Source: Planctomycetaceae bacterium (GTDB lineage: Bacteria > Planctomycetota > Planctomycetia > Isosphaerales > Isosphaeraceae). Taken from it: a DNA stretch of 5,789 nt. Position 1 is the stretch's first letter, and each line of letters begins with the position of its first letter. Shown piece after piece: positions 5,430-5,789 of this stretch. The position numbers were made by a program, and so were the translations under genes. The notes under the pieces were generated by a model. It ran no database searches, had not been told where the DNA came from, and worked only from the letters and a program-made list of their open reading frames with translations. Location of the stretch: contig JAFANO010000612.1 in the NCBI GenBank assembly GCA_019232645.1, positions 1 through 5,789 on the forward strand. The letters are read 5' to 3'.

Positions 5430-5789
5430 CCCACCCCTGAAGGGCGTGGGCTTGCCAGTAGTCTCTGATGGCTTCCGAGGTCCATCTTCCACGACTCCGA
5501 CAAGAGGCCGTCTGACGCGACATCCCTGCCTTTCGGCCCGGTCGCAAGCGTCTCTCACTTGGAGCTGGGGCTCCCGAGGGAGTGCCTTGAGAAAATCGTG
5601 CTTTCGTGTAGGCCACGCTTTTCCAGGAGGGCCTTCCCCTTCCAACCCGGCATCCGATCTGCCAAGCGTGGTTCCGACGACCCGATAGGATAGCAAAATA
5701 CGAGGGATCTCGCCAAGGTCTCACGCGATTCCTCCCACCGCTAAAGAGGAAATTGCATATAGAGAGCAAGTCTTTTTCTTGAAAGGAGT
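5430..5789 (+). ncRNA. Long structured RNA, probable HEARO / IscB-IsrB omega RNA scaffold
   Basis: This stretch has no convincing protein gene but many stems: (1) CCCACCCC (5430-5437) with GGG-C-GTGGG (5442-5450), 8 bp with one bulge and loop TGAA; (2) GCCA (5454-5457) with TGGC (5469-5472); (3) GAC-GCGAC (5514-5521) with GTCGC and GTC (5541-5545, 5550-5552), capped by GCC-TTTC-GGC (5528-5537); (4) GGAGC (5561-5565) with GCTCC (5570-5574), extendable outward; (5) CCACGCTT (5613-5620) with AAGCGTGG (5664-5671), perfect, closing a junction with GGAGGG/CCCCTTCC (5626-5643) and GGCA/TGCC (5649-5663); (6) GAGGGATC+GC with GCGATTCCTC (5702-5713, 5725-5734); (7) TTGC/GCAA (5753-5769), then a T-run and AAGGAG. 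Size, density of stems and a following RBS match omega RNAs upstream of IscB/IsrB (HEARO in the RNA family literature). A G-U pair in stem 6 and a possible one in stem 4 favour the + strand. The nuclease gene is outside the window, so the class is inferred. A TnpB-type RNA on the - strand is the main alternative. Confidence 0.55.
5430..5789 (+). mobile_element. Putative left end of an IS200/IS605-superfamily (IscB/IsrB) element, runs off the window
   Basis: The hairpin at 5430-5450 resembles the subterminal hairpins near the ends of IS200/IS605-type elements, which insert without target duplication or terminal inverted repeats. G+C content from here to the window end is visibly lower than in the neighbouring genes, and the boundary falls about 24 bp from the HtrA-like start codon. 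No transposase is visible, and many IscB elements carry none. The right end is not in the window. Confidence 0.4.
5781..5788 (+). promoter_or_regulatory. Ribosome binding site of a gene starting just past the window
   Basis: GAAAGGAG (5781-5788) contains AAGGAG, a near-complete complement of the 16S rRNA 3' end, so a + strand start codon is expected within about 5-10 bases after the window end. It is preceded by a weak hairpin (5753-5769) and a run of five T (5773-5777), which could form an attenuator-like structure. From memory, hairpin, T-run and AAAGGAG in this order also close the published OgeuIscB omega RNA. Confidence 0.6.

Noticed and set aside
5403..5696. 97-codon ORF on the - strand whose TGA overlaps the HtrA-like ATG (ATGA)
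   Set aside because: The overlap looks like translational coupling, but the protein resembles no family, the region is open in several frames on both strands, and the stems explain the sequence better as RNA.
5407..5769. 120-codon ORF on the - strand and 100-codon ORF on the + strand (5386-5688)
   Set aside because: No recognisable domains and implausible composition; they overlap each other and the structured RNA.
5430..5789. TnpB omega RNA with IS605 right end on the - strand
   Set aside because: The end hairpin and a GCC-GAAA-GGC loop on the - strand would allow it, but no TnpB C-terminus (CxxC zinc motif, RuvC-III Asp) is found in any - strand frame within ~340 bases, and the RBS and G-U pairs favour the + strand. 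Not fully excluded.

Overview
The window is GC-rich, with coding regions heavily biased to G or C at the third codon position. The gene families point to a planctomycete, most likely of the Isosphaeraceae type: a CHxPLYF...LERYGH protein of a kind I associate with planctomycetes, a DnaA with planctomycete-like motif variants, an FmdB-type zinc ribbon with a Gly/Cys tail, and a degenerate HtrA-like protein. The assignment rests on recognising families by eye, without a search.

Layout. From 3 to 680 (+) lies the 3' part of an uncharacterised gene that begins before the window. It converges on dnaA (893-2314, -); the 212-bp gap holds terminator-like hairpins. Upstream of dnaA, about 500 bp without genes carries a candidate promoter, a perfect 9-bp hairpin, a palindrome of the widespread 'CCCTCTCC...GAGAGGG' intergenic type, and the first copy of a ~110-bp structured repeat. 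A divergent pair follows: fmdB-like (2820-3065, -) and nnrE (3228-3923, +), with a sigma70-like promoter and a GC palindrome between them. After nnrE come an AT-rich inverted repeat and the second copy of the ~110-bp repeat, which abuts the stop codon of an HtrA-like gene (4207-5406, -). That protein keeps the catalytic Ser but lacks the triad His and Asp.

The last ~360 bases (5430-5789) hold no convincing protein gene but are densely packed with strong stems. On the + strand these read as one long folded RNA: an 8-bp end hairpin, several further hairpins, an 8-bp perfect stem closing a three-way junction, a 10-bp stem with a G-U pair, a weak hairpin with a T-run, and finally a near-perfect ribosome binding site cut off by the window end. 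This is the arrangement of a HEARO / omega RNA upstream of an IscB or IsrB gene, the OMEGA RNA-guided nucleases carried by IS200/IS605-superfamily elements. The nuclease gene itself would start just beyond the window, so the class is inferred. The element sits about 24 bp upstream of the HtrA-like start codon and may have cut that gene off from its promoter.

The genes do not form one pathway. NnrE repairs damaged NAD(P)H, DnaA initiates replication, and the others are envelope or uncharacterised proteins. The two points of interest are the structured RNA at the right edge and the paired repeat placed directly after two stop codons.
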